Part shown: positions 8,701 through 15,930 of the stretch, piece by piece
Layout: every line of letters starts with the position of its first letter
How positions within the stretch are numbered: the stretch's first letter is position 1
NCBI RefSeq assembly: GCF_003258605.2
Contig: NZ_CP031264.1
Location: 4,774,001-4,838,000 of the forward strand
Source of the DNA: Peterkaempfera bronchialis
GTDB taxonomy: Bacteria; Actinomycetota; Actinomycetes; Streptomycetales; Streptomycetaceae
Length of the DNA stretch: 64,000 nt
Reading direction: 5' to 3'
Notes under the pieces: generated by a model
Database searches by the model: none
What the model saw: the letters and a program-made list of their open reading frames with translations, nothing else
What the model was told of the DNA's origin: nothing
Translations under genes and position numbers: made by a program

Positions 8701-9323
8701 TCCACCAGCTGGAGGAAGGCGGTGTTCCGCTTGGCCAGCCGGGCGTCGTCGGAGAGCGGCTGGTACGCCTTGTTGTAGGCGTCCAGGGCGTCGTCGGTGG
8801 CCTGGCGCAGCTCCGTCACCTTGGCCTGGTCGCCGCCGGTGATGATGGGGACGGCAGAGAGGTCGCGCTCCTGCTCAAGGGCGTCGGCGAGGGAGGTGGC
8901 GGCGTGGGCCAGCTGGGCGGTCTTCTCCGCCCGGTCGGCGGCCAGCCAGCCGTCGATGGAGCTGTTGACGCGCAGTCCGCCGAAGACCAGCGCGATGACG
9001 ACCGGGATCAGCAGGATCGCGACCAGCCGGGTCGGTACTCGCCAGTTTCTCGGGGCGAGCGCACCCAACCGGCCGGAGAGGCCGCCGGTCCGCCGCCCGT
9101 CGTCGTCCGACAGGGTCTCAGTCGGCCGGGCGGGGGCGGGTCTGCCGGAAGTCTCGCGCCCGGCCGCCGCAGAACCTGCTGCCGAAGGCCCGGATCCGGG
9201 GCGCTCCGCAGAGGCGGAAAAGGGCGTGAACGCGGCGCGGTCCCGGGAGTCGCCGGGGTTCCCGGACTGTCCCTGACGGGGCTCGGGGCGCCGCTGCGGG
9301 GTGACTGGCTGCTTACGCCTCAC
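5799..9323 (-). CDS. cvnA: Conservon sensor histidine-kinase-like protein CvnA (copy 1)
   Basis: A 1174-residue membrane sensor, first gene of the conservon. It has a cytoplasmic arm, a first membrane segment (LVAILLIPVVIALVFGG), a nitrate/nitrite-sensor-type extracellular helical domain, a second membrane segment (AIVLVSLAVAALLTGFVA) and a HAMP-like linker. A dimerisation helix with KLDHLATRMRRNGENLLVL and a HATPase_c domain (LLAELLENATTF; VEIHDKGIGLTGDDF) follow, then a 400-residue Ala/Pro/Gln-rich tail. The GTG at 9323 is preferred over the ATG at 9356 because an AGAGGTTG sequence precedes both this GTG and the start of the second cvnA. The tail contains a 15-bp tandem repeat. CvnA proteins are regarded as sensors controlling the GTPase module; the ligand is unknown. 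Confidence 0.9.
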   Translation of the reverse strand: MRRKQPVTPQRRPEPRQGQSGNPGDSRDRAAFTPFSASAERPGSGPSAAGSAAAGRETSGRPAPARPTETLSDDDGRRTGGLSGRLGALAPRNWRVPTRLVAILLIPVVIALVFGGLRVNSSIDGWLAADRAEKTAQLAHAATSLADALEQERDLSAVPIITGGDQAKVTELRQATDDALDAYNKAYQPLSDDARLAKRNTAFLQLVESLPELRKNAFNTRLFPTATQNAYSVLIAPLMSFENEVGFGSSSVTSRGRAIYAVVLAKASASTQRLLMTQLLLGTGSLSRPETSAMVQAISVSNKLEEVSLDEFQTGTTDDDLKLYQHAVGEEAAAASAAAAKSRKPVPTVTQQISLALSATQAASAAPSSTAALQAMATAQQQGLTVSNWLTATGTHIQTYRSVETQLNDLVVADAHRIKSRAQNDAILNSAIVLVSLAVAALLTGFVARSMIIGMRTLRAAALDIAGHRLPDLVDRLSKTDPERVDTSVKPIPLHGRDEIGEVARAFDEVHRQAVHLAAEQAMLRGNVNAIFTNLSRRSQGLIQRQLSLITDLENNEADPDQLENLFKLDHLATRMRRNGENLLVLSGEEPGRRWNQPVPLVDVLRAAASEVEQYERIELSGIPGAEIVGPAVTDLVHLLAELLENATTFSSPQTRVHVTATRLPDARVLVEIHDKGIGLTGDDFAEINEKLANPPTVDASISRRMGLFVVGRLAERHEIRVQLRPSGESAGTTSLVMLPAHLTQGQSAPEPVEEQFTVSRIFAEQGNSEETFEQLSAADLGFDDSRFEQAGEAGGFSPALDSMNRSMRLEQRRRAALEAGPSALPAEPAHPAEPTPAAAPAEPVAPAAQAAPAAPEYSQGFQGQEYESQEYPPQAYQGDQYAAPQYADDSYPQQGFEQQPFEQQQFDQQGFDQQGFDQQPFEQQQFEQSGYPEQQPYGGAPQQSYAQEFPADPYTGGQFAEPYGHGYDAGGYSGDRFEAESPAAPAPAPENPPRQASPLQTPSGLPQRRPGQALPGGGGNSLGNRAIGGLEAGEKPNWFTGARDTAPADTTEPSGTAGPAAAPWQTPNDTSWQRAEQVRDPAAGGVTPSGLPRRVPKQNLVPGNAQTAPQDGPQISRTPEEVRGRLTNLRRGVQQGRSAGSDSSVTGSFRIDQGGNEQHGSTDLFGGSNHQER
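6541..6645. repeat. Seven-unit 15-bp in-frame tandem repeat in the cvnA tail
   Basis: Seven consecutive 15-base units, each beginning TCGAA on the plus strand, encode five-residue repeats of the form F-(D/E)-Q-Q-(G/P/Q) in CvnA copy 1. The second conservon has a Gln-rich tail but not this repeat, so copy number here may vary between strains. Confidence 0.85.
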
Positions 9324-9734
9324 TCGACAACAACCTCTCGGCCGCTCGGCGGCCATGGATCAATCCAGCGGCACTGCCCGGGTCGCGGCCTGCTGTGCGG
9401 CGGCTCAGACGGAGGTGGCCCGGGGAGTAGCTGGAATTTCAGCACGTGCACGGCAAGGGGAACAAACAGCTGTGCACGACCTGTTGGCGCAGGGCAATTA
9501 GGGCATATGGCAACACTGAGCAACGAATGACTGCGAAGACATGGGCACAACGGCCCCGATCGGCCACGCTGGGTGACCGCGCTCGGCGAAATCCCTACCG
9601 AACCGTTATGCAGTCGAGGTGTCCCAAGGGGGCGTGCGCTGGGACCCGCCACGCGGGGGCGCGTCCTCCGGCGCCGTGGGGCGGCCCGCCGTGCACCGGA
9701 GGAGGCGCAGACCGGGCCGCCCATCGCCGACTCC
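9324..9734. other. Gap between the two conservons; cvnA copy 1 upstream region
   Basis: This 411-base gap has no convincing gene. It carries the presumed promoter of the first conservon on the minus strand. A 14-base sequence at 9432-9445 (GTGCTGAAATTCCA on the minus strand) recurs with one change upstream of the second cvnA. GTGCAC occurs twice near 9445-9480. I could not identify clear -35/-10 boxes. Confidence 0.5.
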
Positions 9735-10337
9735 TTACCTCAACCGGGCCAGGAGGGCGTGCTCGACGAGGGTGATCAGCGCGGACTTGGCGCTGTCGCG
9801 GCGTCGGGCGTCGGTGGTGATGATCGGCGTGTCCGGGCCGAGCTGCAGGGCCTCGCGGACCTCCTCGGGACTGTGCGGCTGGTGGCCGTCGAAGCCGTTG
9901 AGGGCGATGACGAACGGCAGTCCGCTGTTCTCGAAGTAGTCGATCGCGGGGAAGCAGTCGGCGAGCCGGCGGGTGTCGACCAGGACGACGGCGCCGATGG
10001 CGCCGCGGACCAGGTCGTCCCACATGAACCAGAAGCGGTCCTGGCCGGGGGTGCCGAAGAGGTAGAGGATCAGGTCCTCGTCGAGGGTGATGCGGCCGAA
10101 GTCCATGGCCACCGTGGTGGTGGTCTTGCCCGCCGTGTGGGTGAGGTCGTCGATCCCGGCCGAGGCCGAGGTCATGACGGCCTCGGTGCGCAGCGGGTTG
10201 ATCTCGGAGACCGCGCCGACGAGGGTGGTCTTGCCGACACCGAAGCCGCCCGCGACGACGATCTTCGCGGAGGTGGTCGCCCGGGTCGCCGTCCCGCCGA
10301 AGCCCGGGTCGGCAGGCCTAGAGCTTGCGAAGTCCAC
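9735..10337 (-). CDS. cvnD: Conservon GTP-binding protein CvnD (copy 2)
   Basis: A 200-residue small GTPase, the terminal gene of the second conservon. It has the same motifs as copy 1: GGFGVGKTT, GTPGQDRF and the non-canonical G4 NGFD. From ATRATTSAKIVV onward it matches copy 1 except for two conservative changes (ALDYF/AIDYF and FVVAL/FVIAL), and the DNA is nearly identical. The N-terminal tip carries a short extra PGFGG-containing stretch. It overlaps cvnC by 20 bases, as in copy 1. Its likely role is GTP-dependent switching downstream of CvnA; the cellular output is not visible from sequence. No P450 gene (cvnE) follows either conservon. Confidence 0.9.
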   Translation of the reverse strand: MDFASSRPADPGFGGTATRATTSAKIVVAGGFGVGKTTLVGAVSEINPLRTEAVMTSASAGIDDLTHTAGKTTTTVAMDFGRITLDEDLILYLFGTPGQDRFWFMWDDLVRGAIGAVVLVDTRRLADCFPAIDYFENSGLPFVIALNGFDGHQPHSPEEVREALQLGPDTPIITTDARRRDSAKSALITLVEHALLARLR

Positions 10338-10749
10338 TGAGCACCCTTTCGAGCAGTGTCACATCGGGCTGGCCGCCGGACTCGCCGGAGGCGGCAGCGG
10401 GCTGGTGGATCGCGACCAGGCCGGCTTCGGCCAGGTCGGCGACGAGGATGCGCGCCACGCCGAGCGGCATGGAGAGCAGCGCGGAGATCTCGGCCACGGA
10501 CTTGAGTTCGCGGCAGAGGTGGACGATGCGCTGGTGCTCTGGGAGCAGTCCGCCCTGGCGACCTGCGGCGGCGGTCGTGGAGATCAGTGCCTCGATCGCG
10601 AGCTGGTACCGGGGCCGGGTGCGGCCACCGGTCATCGCGTATGGGCGCACCAGTGGCTGCTGCTGCTCGTAGCCACCTGACTGCTGGTCACCGTAGCCGT
10701 TGCCGTACCCGTTTCCATACGGGCCGGCTGTGCCGGGGGGCGGGGTCAT
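10318..10749 (-). CDS. cvnC: Conservon DUF742 protein CvnC (copy 2)
   Basis: A 143-residue DUF742 protein with a short Gly/Tyr/Asn/Gln-rich arm (GNGYGNGYGDQQSGG) followed by the conserved domain beginning RPYAMTGGRTRP and the winged-helix-like ALLSMPLGVARILVADL. The ATG at 10749 has AAGGAGGA just upstream, which sets the start; the open frame continues to 10830 but without a ribosome-binding site. Compared with copy 1 the low-complexity arm is much shorter and the conserved core has more substitutions than CvnB or CvnD. It overlaps cvnD by 20 bases. Confidence 0.9.
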   Translation of the reverse strand: MTPPPGTAGPYGNGYGNGYGDQQSGGYEQQQPLVRPYAMTGGRTRPRYQLAIEALISTTAAAGRQGGLLPEHQRIVHLCRELKSVAEISALLSMPLGVARILVADLAEAGLVAIHQPAAASGESGGQPDVTLLERVLSGLRKL

Positions 10750-10801
10750 GAATCCTCCTTGCGCTGCAGCGGATCGAGCCCGTGTCAGCGGGGTGGTTCT
10801 C

Positions 10802-10833
10802 CCGGTGGCGGGGCGGTCCTGCCCCGCCACCGG
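10802..10833 (-). promoter_or_regulatory. Strong hairpin between cvnB and cvnC (copy 2)
   Basis: A 13-bp perfect stem (10802-10814 with 10821-10833) with a 6-base loop lies in the 95-base gap between cvnB and cvnC. The first conservon has a 10-bp hairpin in the equivalent gap. It could reduce readthrough into cvnC-cvnD or protect the upstream transcript. Confidence 0.55.
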
Positions 10834-10844
10834 TCGGTGAGGGT

Positions 10845-11267
10845 CTAGTGCAGCAGACTGCCCTGGAGCTCCGCCCGCAGAGCGGGGGTCAGTACGTCAC
10901 CGGCGCGGTCGACCAGCAGTGCCATCTCGTACCCGACCAGACCGATGTCGGAGTCGGGAGAGGCCAGCACCGCCAGCGAGGAGCCGTCGGAGACGGCCAT
11001 CAGGAACAGGAAGCCCCGCTCCATCTCGACCACGGTCTGGTTGACAGCGCCGCCCTCGAAGATCCGGGACGCCCCGGAGGTCAGCGAGGTGAGGCCGGAA
11101 GCCACCGCGGCGAGCTGGTCGGCCCGGTCGCGGGGGAAGCCGTCGGACATGGCGAGGAGGAGTCCGTCGGCGGAGACCACCACCGTGTGCGACACCCCGG
11201 GGGTGTTGTCCACGAAATTGGTGATCAACCAGTTCAGGTTGCTCGCCGCCTGGCTCAGCTGGCTCAC
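10845..11267 (-). CDS. cvnB: Conservon roadblock/LC7 protein CvnB (copy 2)
   Basis: A 140-residue roadblock/LC7 protein, same length as copy 1 and different at only four residues (M/L4, Q/S9, and two A/D swaps). The GTG at 11267 is eight bases from AGGAG; the upstream TTG at 11273 would be only two bases from it and is unlikely. It follows cvnA immediately. It presumably binds the CvnD GTPase as other roadblock proteins do. Near identity of the two CvnB proteins suggests the paralogous partners could be interchangeable between conservons. Confidence 0.9.
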   Translation of the reverse strand: MSQLSQAASNLNWLITNFVDNTPGVSHTVVVSADGLLLAMSDGFPRDRADQLAAVASGLTSLTSGASRIFEGGAVNQTVVEMERGFLFLMAVSDGSSLAVLASPDSDIGLVGYEMALLVDRAGDVLTPALRAELQGSLLH

Positions 11268-11269
11268 TG

Positions 11270-14200
11270 TCAACGCTCCTGGTGGTCGGGCCCGTAGGCG
11301 CCGTTACCGAATGCTCCGGTCCCGCTGTCCGGGAATCCGCCGGGCCTGCCCTGGTGGGGGTCGGCGGCTCCGGCCCGGCGGCCCTGCTGGATGCCGCGGC
11401 GCAGGTTGGTGAGCCGGCCGCGCACCTCCTCGGGCGCCCGGGAGACCTGGGGGCCTCCCAGCGGTGCCTGCTCCGCCGTGCCTGCCACGAGGTTGGCTCG
11501 TGGCACCCGGCGGGGAAGGCCGGACGAGGTGATCCCGTCCGACGCCGGCTCGCGCACCTGCTCGGCACGCCGCCAGCGCTCGTCATTGGCCGAGGAACGC
11601 CACGGCGCGTCGCCCGGGCCCTCGGCGGTGGGGGGCATCGGCGCCCGGTCCACGGGCCGGCCGGCTGCCGGTCGCGGGGCGTCGGCGGTCCGCTGCCGGG
11701 GGGCGCCGGGGGCCGGGCGGGAGACGCCCCGGACCGGCTCCTGGGGTGCCTGCGGCGCCTGGGGTGCCTGCGGTGCCATGGGGGCGGCGGCCCGGTCCTC
11801 GTTGACGTGGACCGCGCGCATCCGACCGGCCGCACCGGTGCGGAACCAGTTGGACTCCATCGCCTCGAAGATCGGCGATCCCGCGTCCCCGGCCGACTGC
11901 TGCACCGCTTCGGCGCTCATCGGACGGGTGAGCGGGTCCGAGTCGCTGCCCGGCGGCAGCGCCATCGGCTGCTGCGGCGCTGCGGGGACGGCCGGTCGGC
12001 CGCCCTGCTGCTGGGCGTGGTGCTGCTGGGCGTGGTGCTGCGGGTGCTGGTGCTGGACCGGCGCGGGCGGCTGCGGGGCCGGCGGCTGGGGAGCCGGCGG
12101 TACCGGGCCGAGGCCCAGCGGGTCGCGCGGGTCGATCTCGGCCTCGTAGTTCGGCCGCGGGAACTGCACGGTGCTGTCGAGCGCGTTGGCCGGGGCCGGG
12201 CCCGACGCCTGGGGGTTGGCCGGCTGGGGGTTGGGCAGCTGGTGACGGGGCGCCTGCTGCTGGGGCATCTGCTGCTGCGGCATCTGGTGGGATGCCTGCT
12301 GCTGCGTCTGCTGGTGCGGTGCCTGCTGCTGCGGCGCCTGGGGAGCGAACCCCCGGGCGCGCTGCTCGGCCTCCTGGTCCGGGCCGGGCCGGTACTGCTG
12401 CGGTCCACGGCCGCCGGCCTGCGGGGCCTGTCCGCCGCGCGGGTCGGGACCCGCGGTGCTGTGCTGGGTGCGCTCCGCGGCCCAGACACCGTCGTTGTTC
12501 GGCAGCTCGGCGGTCGGCATCGGCTGCTGCGGGCGCTGGCCGGGGCCCTGCGGCTGGCGGCCGGGGTCGGCGGCCGGGCGGCCACCGCGCTGCGGACCGG
12601 TCGGCGGCGTCGGGGACTGCCCGCCGTCGCGGGTCGGCAGACCGGCCGGGGCCTGCCCCGGGCCGCCCTGCGGGCGCCCGCCGGTGCCGATCTGCGGACG
12701 CTGGGCGCCGCCCTGGCCGAGCAGGCCGGCCGGAGCGTCGGCGCCGGGCACCGCGCGCTGGCGCGGGGTCGGACCGGCACCGCGCTGCTTGCCGCCCGCA
12801 CCGCCGCGACCGCCGCCACGGCGGTCGGCGGCGTTGGTGACGTCCACCGGCAGCATGACCAGGGCGGTGGTGCCGCCGGAGTCGCTGGGGCGCAGCTGGA
12901 TGCGGATGCCGTGCCGCAGGGAGAGCCGACCGACCACGAAGAGGCCCATGCGGCGGGAGACCGAGACGTCCACCACCGGCGGGTTCGCCAGCCGCTCGTT
13001 GATGTCGGCCAGGTCGTCGGGGGAGAGGCCGATACCGGTGTCGTGGATCTCGACCAGCACCCGGCCGTCCGGCAGGGCGTGGCCGGTCACCCGGACGCGG
13101 GTCTGCGGGCTGGAGAACGAGGTCGCGTTCTCCAGCAGCTCGGCGAGCAGGTGGACGAGGTCGTTGACGACCCGGCCGGCGACGTCCGCCGACGGCACCG
13201 AGGCCAGCTCGATGCGCTCGTACTGCTCCACCTCGGAGGCGGCGGCGCGGAGCACGTCGACCAGCGGGACCGGGCGGGTCCAGCGGCGGCCGGGGTCCTC
13301 GCCCGCGAGGACCAGCAGGTTCTCACCGTTACGGCGCATACGGGTCGCCAGGTGGTCCAGCTTGAAGAGGCTGGCCAGCTGGTCCGGGTCGGCCTCGCGG
13401 CTCTCCAGTTCGGAGATCAGCGAGAGCTGACGCTGGATCAGGCCCTGGCTGCGGCGCGAGAGGTTGGTGAACATCGCGTTGATGTTGCCTCGCAGCAGCG
13501 CCTGCTCGGCGGCGAGGCGGACGGCCTCGCTGTGCACCATGTCGAAGGCGTGGGCCACATGGCCGATCTCGTCGGTGGAGTCGATGCCCACCTTCTCGAC
13601 GGTGACGTCCACGTCCTGCGGGTCGGCCTCGGAGAGGGTCTTGACCAGCTCGGGGAGACGGCGCTCGGCGACGTCCTCGGCCGACTCCTGGAGGCGGGTC
13701 AGCGAGCGCACCATGGAACGGGCCACCAGGGCGGCGCCAGCCACCGCGACCAGCAGCACCAGGGCGATCAGCACACCGTTGATGATGGCGTCGGTCTGCG
13801 CCTCGGAGCGCAGATCGGCGGCCTGGCTCTGCATCTGCTCCAGCAGCCGGGTCTCGATGGAGTGCATCGCGCTGATCTTGGCGCTGGCCGTGTTGTACCA
13901 CTCCAGGTAGGTCATCGGCGCGACCTGCTGGATGCCGTTGGTGGTGAGGACCTGCTCCGAGTAGCGGTCGGAGATCTTGATCTCGGCGTTGAGGTTCAGC
14001 GGTGCCAGCAGCGCCTGGGACCGCTCGGTCCCGTAGATCGCCTTGAAGGTGTTGAGCGAGCTCTCGACGTCGGTACGGAGCGAGGAGCCGAAGCTCTCGT
14101 CGCTGCCGCTCAGGCTGATCGGACTGCGCGCGAAGCCCGCACTGATCAGCGCCCGCTGCATGGAGACGCTCTCCTTGGCGAGGGAGAACTGCTCCAGTGC

Positions 14201-14950
14201 GCGGGTGGACTCGATCAGATCCGGGTTGCTGGAGCTGAGCGCCATGTCCTGGCTGATCGCGATCAGACCCTTGATCACCGCGTCATAGCCGGTGATCGTG
14301 GCCTGGAGGTTGGTCGACTGCTTGTAGGCCGAGTCGCGCAGCGTGGTCAGCCGGTTGACGTCCGACTTGATCTGGGTCAGCAGCGCGTTGGCGCCGGGCA
14401 GCTCCAGTGCCTCGAACTCCGCCGCCGCGGCCATGTACGACCGGTAGAGGGTGTCGGTCTCCTTACGAGCCGTCAGGACGTCGTCGTCGTTGCGGTGGTT
14501 CTGGATGAAGGGACCGGCGCTGAGGTCGCGTTCGGTCTGGATGGCGTCGGCGACCGCCGTTGCCTTGCTCGCCAGGGTGCTGAGGCCGGCCATCCGATCC
14601 AGGTCGCGCGCGTTCTGGAGCGACGACTGGATACGCAGACCGCCCAGGATCAGGGCGGCGATGACGGGCAGCGTCAGCAGCGCGATGAGTCGGGTACGGA
14701 TACGCCAGTTGCGCAGCGCGAAGCGGCGCATACCGGTGGCCTTGCGTCGGGCATTTGCGCGGTCGAGGCGTGCCCGGGTTCGCGCCCGGCGGCTCTCGTT
14801 ACTGCCGTCCGGAGCGGGGTCGGAGCCGGCCCCGCGAGCGCCCGGGGCTCCCGGAGCAGCTTTTGAGCCTGCCTGCTGGGGGGTCGCAGCGGGCTCGCGC
14901 TCCTCCGGGTCACCCGCGGCGCCGCCACCCCTTTTGAAACGTCCCTGCAC
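11270..14950 (-). CDS. cvnA: Conservon sensor histidine-kinase-like protein CvnA (copy 2)
   Basis: A 1226-residue paralogue of the first CvnA. It has two membrane segments (LIALLTLPVIAALILGGLRI and GVLIALVLLVAVAGAALVA) flanking a nitrate/nitrite-sensor-type helical domain, then a HAMP-like linker, a dimerisation helix with KLDHLATRMRRNGENLLVL and a HATPase_c domain (LLAELLENATSF; VEIHDTGIGLSPDDL). A long Pro/Gln-rich tail with QQQ runs ends the protein. The GTG at 14950 is preceded by AGAGGTTG as in copy 1; the longer open frame to 15196 lacks support. The kinase core is well conserved with copy 1, but the sensing domain and tail are clearly different, so the two should respond to different signals. 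Confidence 0.9.
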   Translation of the reverse strand: MQGRFKRGGGAAGDPEEREPAATPQQAGSKAAPGAPGARGAGSDPAPDGSNESRRARTRARLDRANARRKATGMRRFALRNWRIRTRLIALLTLPVIAALILGGLRIQSSLQNARDLDRMAGLSTLASKATAVADAIQTERDLSAGPFIQNHRNDDDVLTARKETDTLYRSYMAAAAEFEALELPGANALLTQIKSDVNRLTTLRDSAYKQSTNLQATITGYDAVIKGLIAISQDMALSSSNPDLIESTRALEQFSLAKESVSMQRALISAGFARSPISLSGSDESFGSSLRTDVESSLNTFKAIYGTERSQALLAPLNLNAEIKISDRYSEQVLTTNGIQQVAPMTYLEWYNTASAKISAMHSIETRLLEQMQSQAADLRSEAQTDAIINGVLIALVLLVAVAGAALVARSMVRSLTRLQESAEDVAERRLPELVKTLSEADPQDVDVTVEKVGIDSTDEIGHVAHAFDMVHSEAVRLAAEQALLRGNINAMFTNLSRRSQGLIQRQLSLISELESREADPDQLASLFKLDHLATRMRRNGENLLVLAGEDPGRRWTRPVPLVDVLRAAASEVEQYERIELASVPSADVAGRVVNDLVHLLAELLENATSFSSPQTRVRVTGHALPDGRVLVEIHDTGIGLSPDDLADINERLANPPVVDVSVSRRMGLFVVGRLSLRHGIRIQLRPSDSGGTTALVMLPVDVTNAADRRGGGRGGAGGKQRGAGPTPRQRAVPGADAPAGLLGQGGAQRPQIGTGGRPQGGPGQAPAGLPTRDGGQSPTPPTGPQRGGRPAADPGRQPQGPGQRPQQPMPTAELPNNDGVWAAERTQHSTAGPDPRGGQAPQAGGRGPQQYRPGPDQEAEQRARGFAPQAPQQQAPHQQTQQQASHQMPQQQMPQQQAPRHQLPNPQPANPQASGPAPANALDSTVQFPRPNYEAEIDPRDPLGLGPVPPAPQPPAPQPPAPVQHQHPQHHAQQHHAQQQGGRPAVPAAPQQPMALPPGSDSDPLTRPMSAEAVQQSAGDAGSPIFEAMESNWFRTGAAGRMRAVHVNEDRAAAPMAPQAPQAPQAPQEPVRGVSRPAPGAPRQRTADAPRPAAGRPVDRAPMPPTAEGPGDAPWRSSANDERWRRAEQVREPASDGITSSGLPRRVPRANLVAGTAEQAPLGGPQVSRAPEEVRGRLTNLRRGIQQGRRAGAADPHQGRPGGFPDSGTGAFGNGAYGPDHQER

Positions 14951-15346
14951 TAGCGTCGCAACCTCTGGACCAGGCGTCCCCCGCGTTGCCGCGGCGGGAC
15001 GGTGTCGAGTTCGATTCCGCAACCCCGGATCGTCCGGGTCTGCCCGGGGCCGCCGTTTCGGCCCCCTGCGCTGCTCAGCGCTCCGGAGGATTCGCCTCCG
15101 GCGGTCCGTGGAATTCCAGCACAGCGGCGGATCTCCAACAAGGGGCGACGCAGCGTGTTCGACGCGACCACGCTGTGCGCACCACCGATGACGCACTGTG
15201 TGCCGGTGTTGCTGGAATACCGCATCTTTCGGACACGCGGCAGCCGGAGTCTATGCGGCCTGCGTGACATGCCTCGGGCGGAATGCCTGGACTGTTCCCG
15301 ATGTCGGAAAATCGAAGGGTGCCCAAATGTCCCGAATGTCGCTTTC

Positions 15347-15373
15347 TGTGACCAAATTGTGACCAAAATCACA
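15347..15373. promoter_or_regulatory. Candidate operator: tandem TGTGACCAAA and palindrome TGTGA-N6-TCACA
   Basis: TGTGACCAAA occurs at 15347-15356 and again at 15358-15367, exactly 11 bases (one helical turn) apart. The second copy is half of the perfect palindrome TGTGACCAAAATCACA at 15358-15373. This is the TGTGA-N6-TCACA form recognised by CRP-family regulators in other bacteria; a Crp homologue in streptomycetes prefers a related GTG-N6-(G)NCAC site. It overlaps the -35 and spacer of the promoter described next. Confidence 0.5.
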
Positions 15374-15385
15374 GGCTGGTATATA
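15357..15385 (+). promoter_or_regulatory. Candidate housekeeping-type promoter reading toward the 62-residue gene
   Basis: TTGTGA at 15357-15362 and TATATA at 15380-15385 are separated by exactly 17 bases, a good match to the vegetative sigma consensus and rare in this GC-rich sequence. Transcription would start near 15392 and leave a leader of about 160 bases before the gene at 15550. An inverted pair CACAGGC (15370-15376) and GCCTGTG (15400-15406) flanks the -10 box. Confidence 0.5.
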
Positions 15386-15549
15386 GCTTCGCTCACAGTG
15401 CCTGTGGAAAGAGATCTCTAATCTGGCGCGTGCAGGGACCTGAAAGACGGGAGTGGCATCGGTTGCAGGCGGGTGCCTCCCGGAGTACTGCCCCGTTCGA
15501 CAGGCCCTGACACCACCGCCGCCGGTTCGATGACAAGTAGGGGTCACGC

Positions 15550-15738
15550 GTGTCCATGAAGACGACCATGAGCTTCCGCCCGACGGCCAACCCGCGCCGC
15601 ACCACGCTCGCCTCGGTCGAGGGCTTCGAGGTGCTGCCCGCCCAGGCCGCCGACCAGCGCGAGCCTCGGCCGCTGCCGGAGAGCACCGCCAACCCGCGCC
15701 GCACCACCCTCATGGAGGTGCCGGGCCGCGAGGGCTGA
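15550..15738 (+). CDS. Small protein with duplicated TANPRRTTL nonapeptide, function unknown
   Basis: A 62-residue protein with no membrane segment or signal peptide. The nonapeptide TANPRRTTL occurs at residues 12-20 and again at 46-54, separated by a Glu/Pro/Ala-rich linker. The two DNA copies (around 15583 and 15685) are nearly identical, so the duplication is recent or under constraint. The GTG start at 15550 has TAGGGG seven bases upstream; the ATG at 15556 is the alternative. Codon use fits the neighbours, a good promoter lies upstream and a strong hairpin follows, all of which support a real gene. I do not recognise the family. The paired basic, Thr-rich motifs could be binding or phosphorylation sites, but no modifying enzyme is adjacent. 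It is divergent from the conservons. Confidence 0.7.
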   Translation: MSMKTTMSFRPTANPRRTTLASVEGFEVLPAQAADQREPRPLPESTANPRRTTLMEVPGREG

Positions 15739-15751
15739 CGCATCCCGTACC

Positions 15752-15793
15752 GGGGGCGCCGGCACCCGCCGCGAGGGCGGGTCCGGCGCCCCC
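15752..15793 (+). terminator. Nested hairpin after the 62-residue gene
   Basis: An 11-bp outer stem (15752-15762 with 15783-15793) and a 7-bp inner stem (15764-15770 with 15776-15782) form a long GC hairpin 13 bases after the stop codon. No T-run follows. Confidence 0.75.
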
Positions 15794-15930
15794 GCCGCGT
15801 CCCCGGGGACGCACCGTCTGTCCGCTCTATATGCGCACACCTCGGCGGCGGTCTCCGGTGAGCCTCCGGCGCAGGTGCCGCGATAGCCTGGGAGGACGAT
15901 CAGCCGCCGACCCAAGGAGCCCGGCCACCC

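Larger units (their letters stand above)
14951..15549. promoter_or_regulatory. Divergent regulatory gap between cvnA (copy 2) and a small gene
   Basis: This 599-base gap contains no gene I can support. Its right half is markedly AT-richer than the rest of the window. It should contain the promoter of the second conservon (minus strand) and of the small gene at 15550 (plus strand). The minus-strand motif GTGCTGGAATTCCA lies at 15109-15122, matching a site upstream of the first cvnA. Confidence 0.55.

Noticed and set aside
5811-9530. A plus-strand open frame of 1239 codons opposite cvnA
   Set aside because: It is the complement-frame shadow of cvnA: high GC keeps the antisense frame open, and it has no ribosome-binding site or family motifs. 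The same applies to other long antisense frames, such as those over cimA, recG and smc.
3919-14950. A cvnE cytochrome P450 completing either conservon
   Set aside because: No P450 heme-binding motif occurs downstream of cvnD in either copy; the next genes are cimA and the first conservon.
15550-15738. The small protein as a RiPP precursor
   Set aside because: It has repeated core-like motifs, but no modifying enzyme, peptidase or transporter is adjacent, and the motif has no Cys/Ser pattern typical of lanthipeptides.
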